Shown here: in pieces, positions 48,880 to 60,196 of the stretch
How the letters are laid out: each line of letters opens with the position of its first letter
Numbering within the stretch: the stretch's first letter is position 1
NCBI GenBank assembly: GCA_933228675.1
Contig: OW121741.1
Span: 117,092,834-117,156,833, forward strand
Direction of reading: 5' to 3'
Source of the DNA: Stomorhina lunata
Lineage: Eukaryota > Arthropoda > Insecta > Diptera > Rhiniidae
DNA length: 64,000 nt
Made by a program: the position numbers and the translations under genes
The notes under the pieces: model-generated
Told to the model about the DNA's origin: nothing
What the model saw: the letters and a program-made list of their open reading frames with translations, nothing else
Databases searched by the model: none

Positions 48880-48947
48880 ATCCCATGGGGGCTCGAACCC
48901 AGACCCTCCGACTGCTAGGCAGAGACTCTTCCACTGAGCTACTTCAT
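48880..48947 (-). ncRNA. tRNA-Ala(AGC)-like segment in copy D
   Basis: Identical in its A box (TAGCTCAGTGG), anticodon loop (CTAGCAG) and B box (GGTTCGAGCC) to copy B. The acceptor stem is not formed. A possible pol III start module. Confidence 0.65.
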
Positions 48948-49204
48948 ATGTTGAAAACTTAGCAGCTTATAATTAATATAAACAATTTTTAATTTTAGAT
49001 CCAAAATAGTAAAAGTTATTTTCACATGAACTTTGTTTTTCCCTGCTTTTTTTGCTTTGTTGTAATTTTTGGAAAAATATTTTTATACGATTTTTTGTAA
49101 TTATTTTAAAACTTTTTTAAAATTATTTTAAAACTTAAACAATTTAAATCTTTTATTTTGTATAAGTTTTTACATAAGATTGACTCTTACTTACTTAAAT
49201 GTTA

Positions 49205-49321
49205 CAACCTGTTATTCCATGGATTTCGATCTTGTGCGAATATTCTCCAATTTTATAGGCCAAGCTTTGAAAAATGTTCCTCTACTTGGTCTTTCTATCG
49301 AAGTTTCGGACATCCTCCTCT
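49205..49321 (-). pseudogene. Non-LTR retrotransposon C-terminal tail (copy D)
   Basis: The same block as in the other copies but with a 27-bp internal deletion that removes part of the end (the KICSDFDLN region). Retains KDQVEEHFSKL and NWRIFAQDR. Confidence 0.72.
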
Positions 49322-49886
49322 AATGTTAGGTAGTGGGACATTTCAATTCTAATTTTATCCTCTTCATTGTATTTTTTTTTCAAGAGAGGGTTACTAGCCC
49401 GTAATCCTAACCCATTTTTATTGATCTTATGGGACAACTCTCGGAACATGTTAACTCACAATATTAATGGGTGTTAAACTAGCTCCCCGGGTGATACCAC
49501 GAGGAGGTGTGTGTCCACAGTTGAGATGAAGGATGACCCAGATAAGTTGGGCTTACCAAGTTAAGACCAAGTAGAATCGTGTTTGGTATACAACATCCCC
49601 TACATAATCAAAATTGACTCATGATGGCATTTTTTCATTAACGTGAGTTAGTTTTACAAATTTTTTTTAAAGAAGATAATATTTAAGTTCTTAAAATTCA
49701 AAAATCATTAAAAAAAAAATTGTTGCCCTTGGTGGGATTTGAACCGGGGCCATTCAGTTTAAATTACCATCTTAATTACAAATAAGTACTTCTGTAATAA
49801 CTTATTATTTATTCGGATGGTATGTTGTAGTCGTTACAAGGTAACCAGTTATCAGAGTACTTGCCATTACCAAAGTTTTGCTGGGG

Positions 49887-50084
49887 TGGTTTCAACAAGA
49901 CGTTGCCACATGTTACATAACTCGATCGAATATAGCTTTATTACAAGCGACATTTCGTGGCAATATCAACTAGCTGCGAAGATCATTGGATTTCACTTCA
50001 TTTTTTGAGAATTTAAAAACCAACATTCGTCAAGTTATGGCTGAAATATCGCCCCATATGTATCAAAAAGTGGTCGACAATTAA
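49887..50084 (+). pseudogene. Transposase C-terminal fragment, mariner-related
   Basis: Begins WFQQDVATCYITRSNIALLQ, where the D of QQD is the family's second catalytic acid and the H expected after it is replaced. An internal stop follows GNIN. Then come RRSLDFTSFF, a shortened form of the third-acid region, and ENLKTNIRQVMAEISPHMYQ, the characteristic C-terminal segment, ending at TAA 50082. The first acid and most of the third-acid region are deleted. It continues the frame from 48628 across copy D. Confidence 0.8.
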
Positions 50085-50255
50085 ATCAAAGTGATGTAGT
50101 GTTTCACACATAATATTAACATTCAAGTAATAAAAAAAAATATCATGAAAAGAAATATTTTATATATGTTTTATTAACGTTCACTTTTGAAACCTCAAAA
50201 TGGGTAACACGATAAAAATACAAGCCAGTGTATAAAATTTTGCGACAATATTCTA

Positions 50256-51281
50256 AATCCTTATGAAATTCTAAGATAATTGAGCGATGGCCATCTGTTT
50301 TTCTGTCTGTCTGCCTGTTGAAATCACGATAACGCCTGAACGAAAGGAGCTATCTCACTGAAACTTGGTAAAGACATTATTCTGGGAAAATGCTGGTATT
50401 AAAATTGGGACAGTATAGCCTTTTCTAGACTTCTCGCTTTCTGCTGATAAATGAAAAATTATAACAATTATGATGATAAGATTTGTTGTATAGAAGTTTT
50501 TCGTAACCAATCAGCTTACATTTAGTCATAACTCCCAAACAAAACACTTATGGAAACCTCCTAAGTTTTACCTAAATTACACTTAAATGCCAATAAATGA
50601 TAAACTAAAATAGCTATGGAGACTTAACTAAGCACAAGAAAGTCTTATATGAAAACCAGCTATTGTGGCAAATTTTCAGTACATAAAATTTTATAAGGAG
50701 CGGTCCATATTTGGCCATAGCTTTCATATAAAGACCACTCCCGGAAACCACGAAAATGCCACAAATGCCAGTTAAAGGCTATTCAATTATAAACTATGAG
50801 AGCTAAAGCCACTTAATTTTACATAAATAAGCTTTATATAAATACCAGTGAGTGTATACAATTTTGTGACCATCGGTCAATATTTGGCAAAAGTTCATGT
50901 AAATATAACATCCAATTTTGATGTCTATACTCAAAAAGATTTGGAGGTACATTCCGTATATCAAGTTAATCAATCAATGTTTAGTCACGACTTTATATAC
51001 TGTGGATGCATTAGGAACTCCTTAAAAATTATATGATCGTATTGCAATCAACTTGTTTAGCCTAAGTACATATTAAGCACTTCGAAAAGTATTTATCAGC
51101 TTATTAATGTAAAACTATACCCTGTTATGGGTCAAAATTTTGTACAAAGTAAATACTATGGGAAACCACTTAAATACTTTTAAATGTTGAACTATAAAGC
51201 CACTGCAACCGTATATTAGTCATAAGATATTACCAACAATACCAATATTTGGCCCAGCCAAATATAATATTCTTACTAGTT
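50256..51281 (-). mobile_element. Hairpin-headed dispersed repeat, copy E3 (truncated)
   Basis: On the minus strand the head is at the right end (ACTAGTAAGAATATTATATT, then a mutated hairpin TTTGGCTGGGCCAAA), followed by body modules shared with E2 and E4. The GACA-like motif is at about 50300-50325. The last 100 or so bases of the tail, including GGTGGGTATAAAAA, are missing. Older than E2 and E4, judging by its hairpin substitutions. Confidence 0.7.
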
Positions 51282-52784
51282 TTTTTTTTTTTTTAACGAG
51301 TAAAGTGTTCATTCCTCTGCCACTCAAATAATGGTCAAACTGCCCTAGAGTATTTTGCGACCCTAGACTATTTTAAATTTTTGAAATTCTTTTTATATAA
51401 AATATAAAATGTTTAATTAACATGAAATTAAGTTTTCTCATTTTCTAAAGATAGGCTTTTTTGCATAAAGTCAGTATTTGTGAAAATTGAAAATTGGACA
51501 GTATTTTATCAAAAGTTATAAATAAAAGCATATATTTTGAAAAATATATTCTAAGACTATTAAAGTTAACTTTCGATGAAAGTGGAAATCAATTGTAACG
51601 ATAAAGATACTCCAAATACAAAAATATACATACATATATCTATGTCATCTGATTACGTCTAGTAATAATAAAATAACAATACTAGTAGATATAATTTAAA
51701 TTTTATTATAGAAGTATATCTTGCCTGTAACACATACATAGTTATAGGGTATCATTTGTATAGACTAATGCAATACCATACTTTCTTTTATAATATTTAT
51801 TCAGAAATTAAAAATTATATCTTTTTTGCGTGCAATTCCACCGAATACAATGCCATGTATTTAATTTCCTATATTCCCTAAACGCCAAGCAATTTTATGC
51901 TTCGCTAACAGACACCCACACAATAACTTTTGAATCAAAACGAGAATTTAACTGAAATTTAACTAAATATATGCCAAAAATAAAAAAAGACTTTCACAAT
52001 CAGCGGCGTGTTTCGTTAATACTCATGTATCAAGTTAGAGATTTTATATCTAGAACAGTTTATCTATGATTGTACATGATGAAATGGACAGTGGGAATAA
52101 CAATTGTTAATGCAGAAAAATAATTTAGCTATATTTAAATAAAATATTTTTTCAAAAATTAAATCCGTGCAATGAGGGTTCTATTTTATAGAAAATCTTT
52201 ATTTTATAGAAAATCTTTATTTTTGAATTTGTAGCAATTATCACTTTTCACCCTGTAAGCCTGAGAGACTCTTTGAATACTCACAACACTATACCTCCAA
52301 GGTCTAAAATAAAAAGGGCTAAATTAAAAAAAAATGTCTACATTCACATGAATTGTATTTGCTTACGAAGTCAAAAATCTGGGTGTGCACTTGTATGTTT
52401 AAATAATAAAATCCCTTAACACAATCCGATTCTAAATAATATTTTGATTTTCCTATTACTTTCATTGTAAATGCCGAGTGTGTGGTGTGTCCTCTGTTCT
52501 ACCACAAAGTCCTTTGTGTACACGAGTATGTCTGTGATAATTCGGCTGGGGAGGGTTGAGAAATGAGTTAAATGAATGTGTGATAAACAAAGCTTTAAAT
52601 GGTTACTTCCTTTTAGGGATTTTTCCTTATTTTGTTTTTATTTTTTGGTCTGCTTGGTTTAACACACTATTTCGGAATTTAATTTTTTGTTGAGGTATAA
52701 ATGGTAAATAGATTAAAAAATACAATAGCAATTGCAAGTGATTTAGGAAAGGGGGTTTACGAGGGACAATCTCGAATTTACTAT
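51282..52784. other. Unassigned sequence
   Basis: No supported gene. A T run and AT-rich simple sequence near 51286. The open frame at 52701-52910 runs into array S11 and is not a gene. Confidence 0.5.
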
Positions 52785-55462
52785 CAAATTTTTAAAGGAA
52801 ATTTAAAAAAAAAAATTACTATTTATAGGAAACTTTTCAAAAATTTACTATTTAAAACAAATTTTTTAAAAATTGACTATTTTCAAAATTTTACTATTTA
52901 TAAAAATTGACTATTTATAGGAAATTTTTTAAAATTTTACTATTTAAAAGAAATTTTATTACTATTTATGGGAAATTTTTCAATAATTTACTATTAGTAG
53001 GAAAATTTTCAAAAATTTAGTATTTTCAAAATTTTACTATTTATAGGAAATTTTTGAAAAATTTACTATTTTTATAGGAAATTTTTCAAAAATTTACTAT
53101 TTTTATAGGAAATTTTCCAAAAATTTACTATTTTTATAGGAAATTTTTCAAAAATTTACTACTTTTATAGGAAATTTTTCAAAAATTTAATATTTTTATA
53201 GGAACTTTTCCAAAAATTTACTACTTTTATAGGAAATTTTTCAAAAATTTACTATTTTTTTAGGAAATTTTTCATAAATTTACTATTTTTATAGGAAATT
53301 TTTCATAAATTTACTATTTTTATAGAAAATTTTTCAAAAATTTACTATTTTTATAGGAAATTTTTCAAAAATTTACTATTTTTATAGGAAATTTTTAAAA
53401 AATTTCCTATTTTTATACGAAATTTTTCAAAAATTTACTATTTTTATAGGAAATTTTTCAAAAATTTACTATTTTTATAGGAAATTTTTCAAAAATTTAC
53501 TATTTTTATAGGAAATTTCTCAAAAGTTTAATATTTTTAAAGGAAATTTCTCAAAAATTTTCTATTTCTATAGGAAATTTTTCAAAAATTTACTATTTCT
53601 GTAGGAAATTTTTCAAAAATTTACTAATTTAATAGGAAATTTTTCAAAAATTTCCTATTTCTATAGGAAATTTTTCAAAAATTTCCTATTTCTATAGGAA
53701 ATTTTTCAAAAATTTCCTATTTCTATAGGAAATTTTTCAAAAATTTCCTATTTCTATAGGAAATTTTTCAAAAATTTCCTATTTCTGTGGGAAATTTTTC
53801 AAAAATTCCCTATTTCTATAGGAAATTTTTCAAAAATTTCCTATTTCTATAGGAAATTTTTCAAAAGTTTCCTATTTCTATAGGAAATTTTTCAAAAATT
53901 TCCTATTTCTATAGGAAATTTTTCAAAAATTTTCTATTTCTATAGGAAATTTTTCAAAAATTTACTATTTCTATAGGAAAATTTTCAAAAATATACTATT
54001 TCTATATAATATTTTTCAAAAATTTACTATTTTAATAGGAAATTTTTCAAAAATTTACTATTTTTATAGGAAATTTTTCAAAAATTTACTATTTTAATAG
54101 GAAATTTTTCAAAAATTTACTATTTTAATAGGAAATTTTTCAAAAATTTACTATTTTTATAGGAAATTTTTCAAAAATTTACTATTTCTATAGGAAATTT
54201 TTCAAAAATTTACTATTTTAATAGGAAATTTTTCAAAAATTTACTATTTTTATAGGAAATTTTTCAAAAATTTACTATTTTTATAGGAAATTTTTCAAAA
54301 ATTTACTATTTTTATAGGAAATTTTTCAAAAATTTACTATTTTTATAGAAAATTTTTCAAAAATTTACTATTTCTATAGGAAATTTTTCAAAAATTTACT
54401 ATTTCTATAGGAAATTTTTTAAAAATTTTCTATTTTTAAAGGAAATCTTTAAAAAAAAATTCTATTTTTATAGGAAGTTTTGCAAAAATTTAATATTTTT
54501 ATAGGAAATTTTTCAAAAATTTTCTGTAAAAATAGAAAAGTCTTGGAAAATTTCCTATAAAATAAGTAAATTTTTTAAAAATTTCTTATTAAAATAGTAA
54601 ATTTTTGAAAAATTTTCTATAAAAATAGATTTTTTTTAAATTTCCTTTAAAAATATAAATTTTCCAAAAATTTCCTTTAAAAATAGTATACTTGAAAAAT
54701 TTCCTATAGAAATAGTAAATTTTTGAAAAATTTCCTATAAAAATAGAAAATTTTTAGAGGAAATTTCTTATAAAATAGAAAATGTTTGAAAAATGTCCTA
54801 TAAAAATTGAAAAATCTTGAAAAATTTACTATTTATATGAAATTTTTCAAAGATTTACTATACATAGGAAATTTTTCAAAAATTTACTATTTATAGGAAA
54901 TTTTTGAAAAATTTTCTATTGATAGAAAATTTTTTAAAATTTTAATATTTATAGGAAATTTTTCAAAAATTTACTATTTATAGGAAATTTTGCAAAAATT
55001 TTCTATTTATAGGAAATTTTTCAAAATTTACATTACCTATATAGAAAATTTTTCAAAAATTTACTATTTATACAAAATTTTACAAAAATTTGATATATAA
55101 AGAAAATTTTTGAAAAATTTCCTATAAATAGTAAATTTTTTGAATTTTTAAAAAAAATTTACCATTTATAGAAAATTTTTCAAAAATTTACTATCAATAG
55201 GAAATTTCTCAAAAATTTATTATTAATATAAAATTTTACAAAAATTTACTATTTATAGGAAATTTTACAAAAATTTACTTTTTGAGGGAAATTTTTGAAA
55301 ATTTTCCTATAAAAATAGACATTTTTCAAAAATTTATTATTTGTGGAAAAGTTTTTAAAAATTTACTATTTATAGGAAATTTTTGAAAAATTTATAATTT
55401 TTTAGGAATTTTTTCAAAAATTTACTGTGTATAGAAAATTTTTAAAAAATTTACCTTTTATA
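52785..55462 (+). repeat. Tandem array S11, 31 bp monomer (ACT variant)
   Basis: Units of TATAGGAAATTTTTC, AAAAATTTACTATTTT. An internal block at about 53630-53940 has switched to TTTCCTATTTC, and a patch at 54523-54810 reads in the opposite orientation (TTTTTGAAAAATTTCCTATA). The right third (54830-55460) has a shorter period of about 27 bp with TTTACTATTTATAGG. The centre is homogeneous and the edges degenerate. Confidence 0.95.
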
Positions 55463-56440
55463 ATCTTCGCATTATAGAACACACACTTTTTAAACAATTT
55501 CCAATTGTCCCACCTTTATAGGGAAAAAAGACTATCATACGCCTCGTGTAACCATTTTCCAAGAGATAACCTTTTACCACTACATTTGAATTTAAACAAC
55601 TTTTTGTCTTTTTCTCCCACTTAATATTATTTTACGTTCATATTTGCTTCAAAAGCTACATGTTTATGAATATAATTTAGTATACCCCAAACCCTTTCCC
55701 AACCCAAATTTCACACACATCCTTTGTGACCTAAAATAAAGCAAACAACAAAAAAATAGGTTTAATTTGTTCATTGTCTGTTTTTACTGTGTTTTTTTTT
55801 TTTTTTTGTTTAAAGTAATGAGATTTTGATAAGTTTAATGCTGCAAGCAAAAAGGTCTAAATACAGGCAGCAAAAAACTAAAAATCATACCATACAAATA
55901 GCACATATTTTTGCTGGCTTAATTTTTTTTTGTATTTTTAGGGTTTCATTTAATGTTTCACTTTTTCCCCAGAATTTGGTTTAAAATTTATTTTTAATTT
56001 TCTAAAAGATAACTTTTTGTAACTAATTGTTATCATATTGCCCGAGGAATTCGTATGTTTTCAGCCTTTGGTGGTTAACTTTTTGTTATCAAATGTGTGA
56101 TGTTTCATGTACTTATTTAGAAATTAGTTTAATTTAGGTTTACTTTGTAAAATACTAGTTTAGTTAATGTGATCATTTGTTTAAATGGAGGTTATAAAAA
56201 TAAAAGTTACATTTAATGTTTTTATTTAATTGCATGTAGGTAATAAGATAAGGGAAGAAAATACTTTTTATTTTATAAAATTTTACACGTGCTTGTATTA
56301 TTGAAATCTATTACTAATTAAAAGCTTTACTTATACCAACACTGATGCAAATAATAATACAACACTAAAACTATGTCTTATAAAAAAAAACTATGTCTTA
56401 TAATAAAAGATCAAAAAACTGAAAAAATTGTAAAGCATAA
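55463..56440. other. Unassigned sequence
   Basis: No supported gene. A short direct duplication AAACTATGTCTTATAA lies near 56370-56405. Confidence 0.5.
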
Positions 56441-58563
56441 TTTTAGCAAAAAGTGTTGCAGTCGTTTAGGCGTTACTTTTTAATCATATTGCATTTAAGT
56501 GTTATTCCTAGGCAGGTACTCCTAGCAATCGATGGATTTTAACCTATTTTTTGGGTCAACAAATAGACGTGTGCCGATTTTAATCAAACTCTGTTGAGAA
56601 TTGCTACACACATATTTTGAAGAAAACTAAGTAAAAGATAGGGGTTCAAAGCAGATACCCCAAGGAGTCGACGATTAATTCAATCAACTAATGGACGTGT
56701 GTTAATTTTTATAAAATTTTGTTGAGAATTTTGTCTTATGTATTCAGAAAATAAGTGAAAATATGGGAGTCCAGGGCAGGTACATCAAAGCGTCAAGGAT
56801 TTTCAACCAAAATAAGTATAACTCTTTTTTAAATCAATTAATAGACTTATGACGATTTTTTCCAAATTCTGTAGAGAATTGTGGCATAACTATTGAAAGA
56901 AACAAGTAAGAGCGATATATTCGGCTGTGCCGAATCTTTTATACCCACCATCAAGTTGTACGAAAGTGTAGCTAATTCAAAATGTTGAGTAAATGTGGTA
57001 TTGTTGGTAATATATTTGGACTTAATTCGGTTGCAGTAGTAGGTTTCCTAAGTACTAGCCTTGGACAAAATGCTGTTCCATAACCGAATATAGTTTTACA
57101 TTAACAAGCTGTTTCGTTGTGCCATAAACATGTTAATAGCAACACGACAGGTTCATATATTTTGTTAGAAGTTCCTAATGCATCTACCGTGTATAAAGTC
57201 TGGACCAAACATTGATTGATAGCTATCTAATTTCGTAGATGCAATCTTAATATAATGAATGTACCTCCAAATCTTTTTGATTGTAGATATAAAAAGGGAA
57301 TGCTATATATATAAGACCTATAGCCAAATGTTGACCGATTGTTACAAAATTTAATATACTGGCTGGTATTAATATAAAGTTTATTTGTGCAAAATTTAGT
57401 GGCCATAGCTGATATAGTTTATAATTTCATAGCTTTTAACTGACGTTTGTGGCATTTTAGTGATTACCGGGAGTGGTTCTTATATGAAAGCTATGGTCAA
57501 AAATGAACCGATTCCAATAAAATTTGACATACTGACTGAAAGTTGCATAAAACTTCTCTGTCCTAAATATAGTAGTCATAGATTTTACAATTTTATTCAA
57601 TTTAGCAGCATAAATGTGATTCCCGGGGCAGGGTTATATGGGAGCTCTAACTTAATGTGAATCGATTTTACACATTTTCAGCACACAATTTCCATAACAT
57701 ATCGAAAATACTTTTGCTAAATTTTGTCTCTCTAGCTCTTGTAGTTAAGGAGCTATCGCGCTTTTCCCTGACGGAAAGACGGACATAAACCGTCTTTTCT
57801 TTTTGTATTCTTGTGTTTCCATAAGTTTTTATATAGGAGCTATGGCCAAATAGTAACCGATTGTTACAAAATTTTTACACACTGGCTGGTATTCATTTTA
57901 GGTGAAATTTTGGTTTTTTCCGTAAGTTTTTCGAATGAAAACTATGACTAAATGAAAATTAAATTGTATATGCTGCCTAGGGTTTATGCAATACTTCTAT
58001 ATAACAAATTTTATGATCATACCTATTATAGTTTGTTATTTATTAGCAAATAAGCGATTAGCGTAGGCGAGGTTATACGGGAGCTATGGTCAAATGTTAA
58101 CCGATTTTTCCCAATTTCAATACCAAAATTGTCTCATAGGTGATGAATGTTTCTACTAAGTTTCAGAGAGCTAGCTCATTTTTTTTAGGCGTTATCGTGA
58201 TTTCAACAGACAGACAGACGGACATCGATCAATCATCTTATAATTTCATAAGGATTCAAAATATATATAGTTTTTGATTTTTGAGCCAATATTAAGGAAA
58301 TTACAAACGGAATGACAATCTTAATATACCCCAATGGTGGGTATAAAAATTGTTGAAAAACTGGGTCCAAGGCAAGTACCCGAAGGAGTCGACTAATTTC
58401 AACCAATATTAGTAGAACTATTTTTAAACTAGTTTATAGATCTGTATTTAATTTTATCAAATTCTGTTTAGAATTGCGACATGTTCATTGAAAAAAAAGT
58501 ACCCCAAAAAGTAAGTACCCCAAATAGTCGACGGATTTCAAACATTTTTGCATTTTTCGTATC
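56441..58563 (+). repeat. Dispersed repeat R with about 130-bp internal units, split by E4
   Basis: Units with (A/G)GCAGGTAC(C), CCCAAGGAGTCGAC, ATTTCAACCAA, GACGTGTG and TTGAGAATTG recur at about 56510, 56650, 56770, 58365 and 58500. The first part matches 14740-14903. The E4 element separates the fourth unit from the fifth. Apparently non-coding; nature unknown. Confidence 0.65.
56901..58349 (+). mobile_element. Hairpin-headed dispersed repeat, copy E4
   Basis: The head AACAAGTAAGAGCGATATAT precedes hairpin TTCGGCTGTGCCGAA and TATACCCACCATC; the tail is AATGGTGGGTATAAAAA. The body is colinear with E2 but lacks one of its middle modules. A short GACA tract lies at 58207-58222. It is inserted into dispersed repeat R. 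An open frame at 57460-57660 is incidental. Confidence 0.8.
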
Positions 58564-58864
58564 TACACTCCTTTGCAAAACTATAAAAACACGAATTTTT
58601 TTTCTGTTTTGCTTAATGTAAATATGATATTTTTTAATTTACATCTGTTTTTAAAACTTTGGACATTTATCTCTTATTATGCAAAATTTTAGAGATCAGT
58701 TAATTAGTTTTAGAGAAAAATTCCCTTTTTTAATTTTCTGTTTGTTTCATAACAATAAAAACAATTAACTTTTAAAAATGATGTAGAAAAATTTTTGAGT
58801 GTTTTATCGTTATTTTTTCTTGAAATTGATTTATTTGTTACTTTTTTAATCAGTACGGAATAAA

Positions 58865-59694
58865 ATGCCGCGTGGTACGTATCTTTCTGACATTGAAAAA
58901 GGTCAAATTATTGCACATTTGGAGAACGGCTTAAGCTTTCGGGCAATTGCCAGAAAAATTAAACGTTCTAATACCGTTGTCACAAATTTTGCAAAAGATC
59001 CAGATGGATATGGTAGGAAGAAAACTGGAGGACCAAAAAGAAAGTTTTCCCAGCGGGATAAACGTAAAATTATAAACTGTGCTAGTAACAGCATGAAAAG
59101 TCTTAGAGACATAATTAACGAATGTGAAGTCGATGTATCAGTTTCAAATATCAGTCGAGTCTTAAAAGATTCTAAAACAATCACTCGCCAAAAGCTGTTA
59201 ACCGCACCTAGGTTATTATCCCGCCATAAAACAGCGAGACTAGAATATGCCCGAAAAAATCTACAAACAAACTGGACAAAGGTAAGTTAAAAAAATGGTG
59301 CCGATTGGATGTGCTAAAATAATCATATATTTTAAAGGTTATTTTTTCTGACGAGAAAAAGTTCAATCTTAATGGTCCAGATGGTTACAATTCATATTGG
59401 AGGGACCTACGTAAGGAACCACGTTATTTCTCAAAAAGAAATTTCGGAGGAGGTTCTTTAATGGTGTGGGGGGCGTTCTGTGCGGACGGAATGCTTGATT
59501 TAGCGTTACCAACTACAAAAATGAATTCTTCAGAATACATTAGTGTTCTTGAGAATAAACTGGTGCCGTTTTAAGATGGATATGCTGAGCAAGACCTCAT
59601 TTTCCAACAGGATAACGCTTCCGTCCACGTAAGTCGTCAGACAAAACAATGGTTTTTGGAAAAAAATATTAAAGTTATGGAGTGGCCAGCATGC
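58865..59694 (+). pseudogene. Tc3-like transposase, spliced, truncated
   Basis: Exon 1 (58865-59281) encodes a bipartite paired-like DNA-binding region: residues 1-45 with LSDIEKGQIIAHLE and SFRAIARKI helices, a KDPDGYG linker, and a second HTH around ASNSMKSLRDIINE. Exon 2 (from 59338) carries VIFSDEKKFN, with the first catalytic D at residue 144, RNFGGGSLMVWGAF, and FQQDNASVH, with the second D at residue 231. These residue numbers coincide with those I recall for C. elegans Tc3 transposase. The third acid, expected about 34 residues later in the PDLNPIENLWG region, is lost by truncation after WPAC. A TAA at 59572-59574 (codon 218) adds a second lesion. It would have cut and pasted the element at TA sites; now inactive. 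Confidence 0.9.
59282..59337 (+). other. Intron of the Tc3-like transposase
   Basis: 56 bp, GTAAGT at the 5' end and TTTTAAAG at the 3' end. Splicing joins codon 139 (K) to VIFSDEKK in frame. A short intron at a comparable place is known in some fly Tc1-family elements such as Minos. Confidence 0.8.
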
Positions 59695-59699
59695 AAAAT

Positions 59700-60196
59700 T
59701 TCACCTTTGTAAGATCAGGCTACTAAAATTCGTTAACATTTTTTTTCCTCCCATAGGTCTTACTTCCTGGAATTGGTATTTTGGCCATAATTATAGCATG
59801 TTTTCATGAAATTTCACACATACACTAGCTATGTACACAGAAACAACTGCACCAAATTTTGGTGAAATCAGTCTATATTTGTTCATAGCTCCCATACAAT
59901 TTCGTCTATTTAACAAAAATCCCAAAAATGCTCGTTAATCTGTGGATTATGATAATTTTGAGTTTATTTTAATTCTTGTAAAAACTGTAATTGAATTGCA
60001 AAATTTTTAGATAACCCAAGCTCTCATATAATTCCCAATGACAAAAACAGCTTAAAGGTACAAGTTTTATAAAAATGTTTGTATGATGTTAAAAATTAGC
60101 AAGTATTTATCATTATTCCCAAAAAAGAAAAAAGAAAAGATATCAGTGGTAAAGGGTATCATATGGTCGGGCTTGACCGACTATAGCACTTTAGGG
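59700..60196 (-). mobile_element. Hairpin-headed repeat, GTCGG-type fragment E5
   Basis: On the minus strand the head CTAAAGTGCTATAGTCGGTC, AAGCCCGACCATATGATACC is at the right end, with a variant hairpin (GTCGG..CCGAC rather than TTCGGC..GCCGAA). Body phrases such as TATGGGAGCTATGAACAAAT link it to the larger family. The tail is missing where it abuts the Tc3-like transposon. Confidence 0.65.

Larger units (their letters stand above)
48629..49885 (-). mobile_element. CCCAG-TIR element, copy D (complete ends)
   Basis: A 1257-bp copy in the orientation of copy B, starting CCCAGTAAAACTTTTCATTA and ending AAAGTTTTGCTGGG. GT is on both sides (48627-48628, 49886-49887). It splits the transposase frame of the mariner-related remnant. 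The internal LINE-tail block has a 27-bp deletion and the region before the left B-box is shortened; the tRNA-Ala-like module is intact. Confidence 0.9.
48209..50210 (+). mobile_element. Mariner-related transposon remnant, interrupted by copy D
   Basis: Imperfect inverted ends: GGGTTATCCACTTCG and TTTCAAAAGT at the left, inverse of ACTTTTGAAACC and TGGGTAACAC at the right. Between them are an N-terminal DUF4817-type DNA-binding domain (48321-48571) and a C-terminal catalytic-domain fragment (48573-48628 continuing at 49887-50084). The element without copy D is only about 740 bp, so the middle of the transposase is deleted. It is inactive. Confidence 0.7.
58566..59694 (+). mobile_element. Tc3-like transposon, 3' truncated
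   Basis: The terminal repeat begins CACTCCTTTGCAAAACTATA right after TA (58564-58565), as in Tc1/mariner elements. About 270 bp of AT-rich leader precede the transposase start at 58865. The transposase frame stops matching the family after WPAC (about 59694), where it runs into a hairpin-headed repeat fragment in reverse orientation. The right terminal repeat is absent. Confidence 0.85.
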
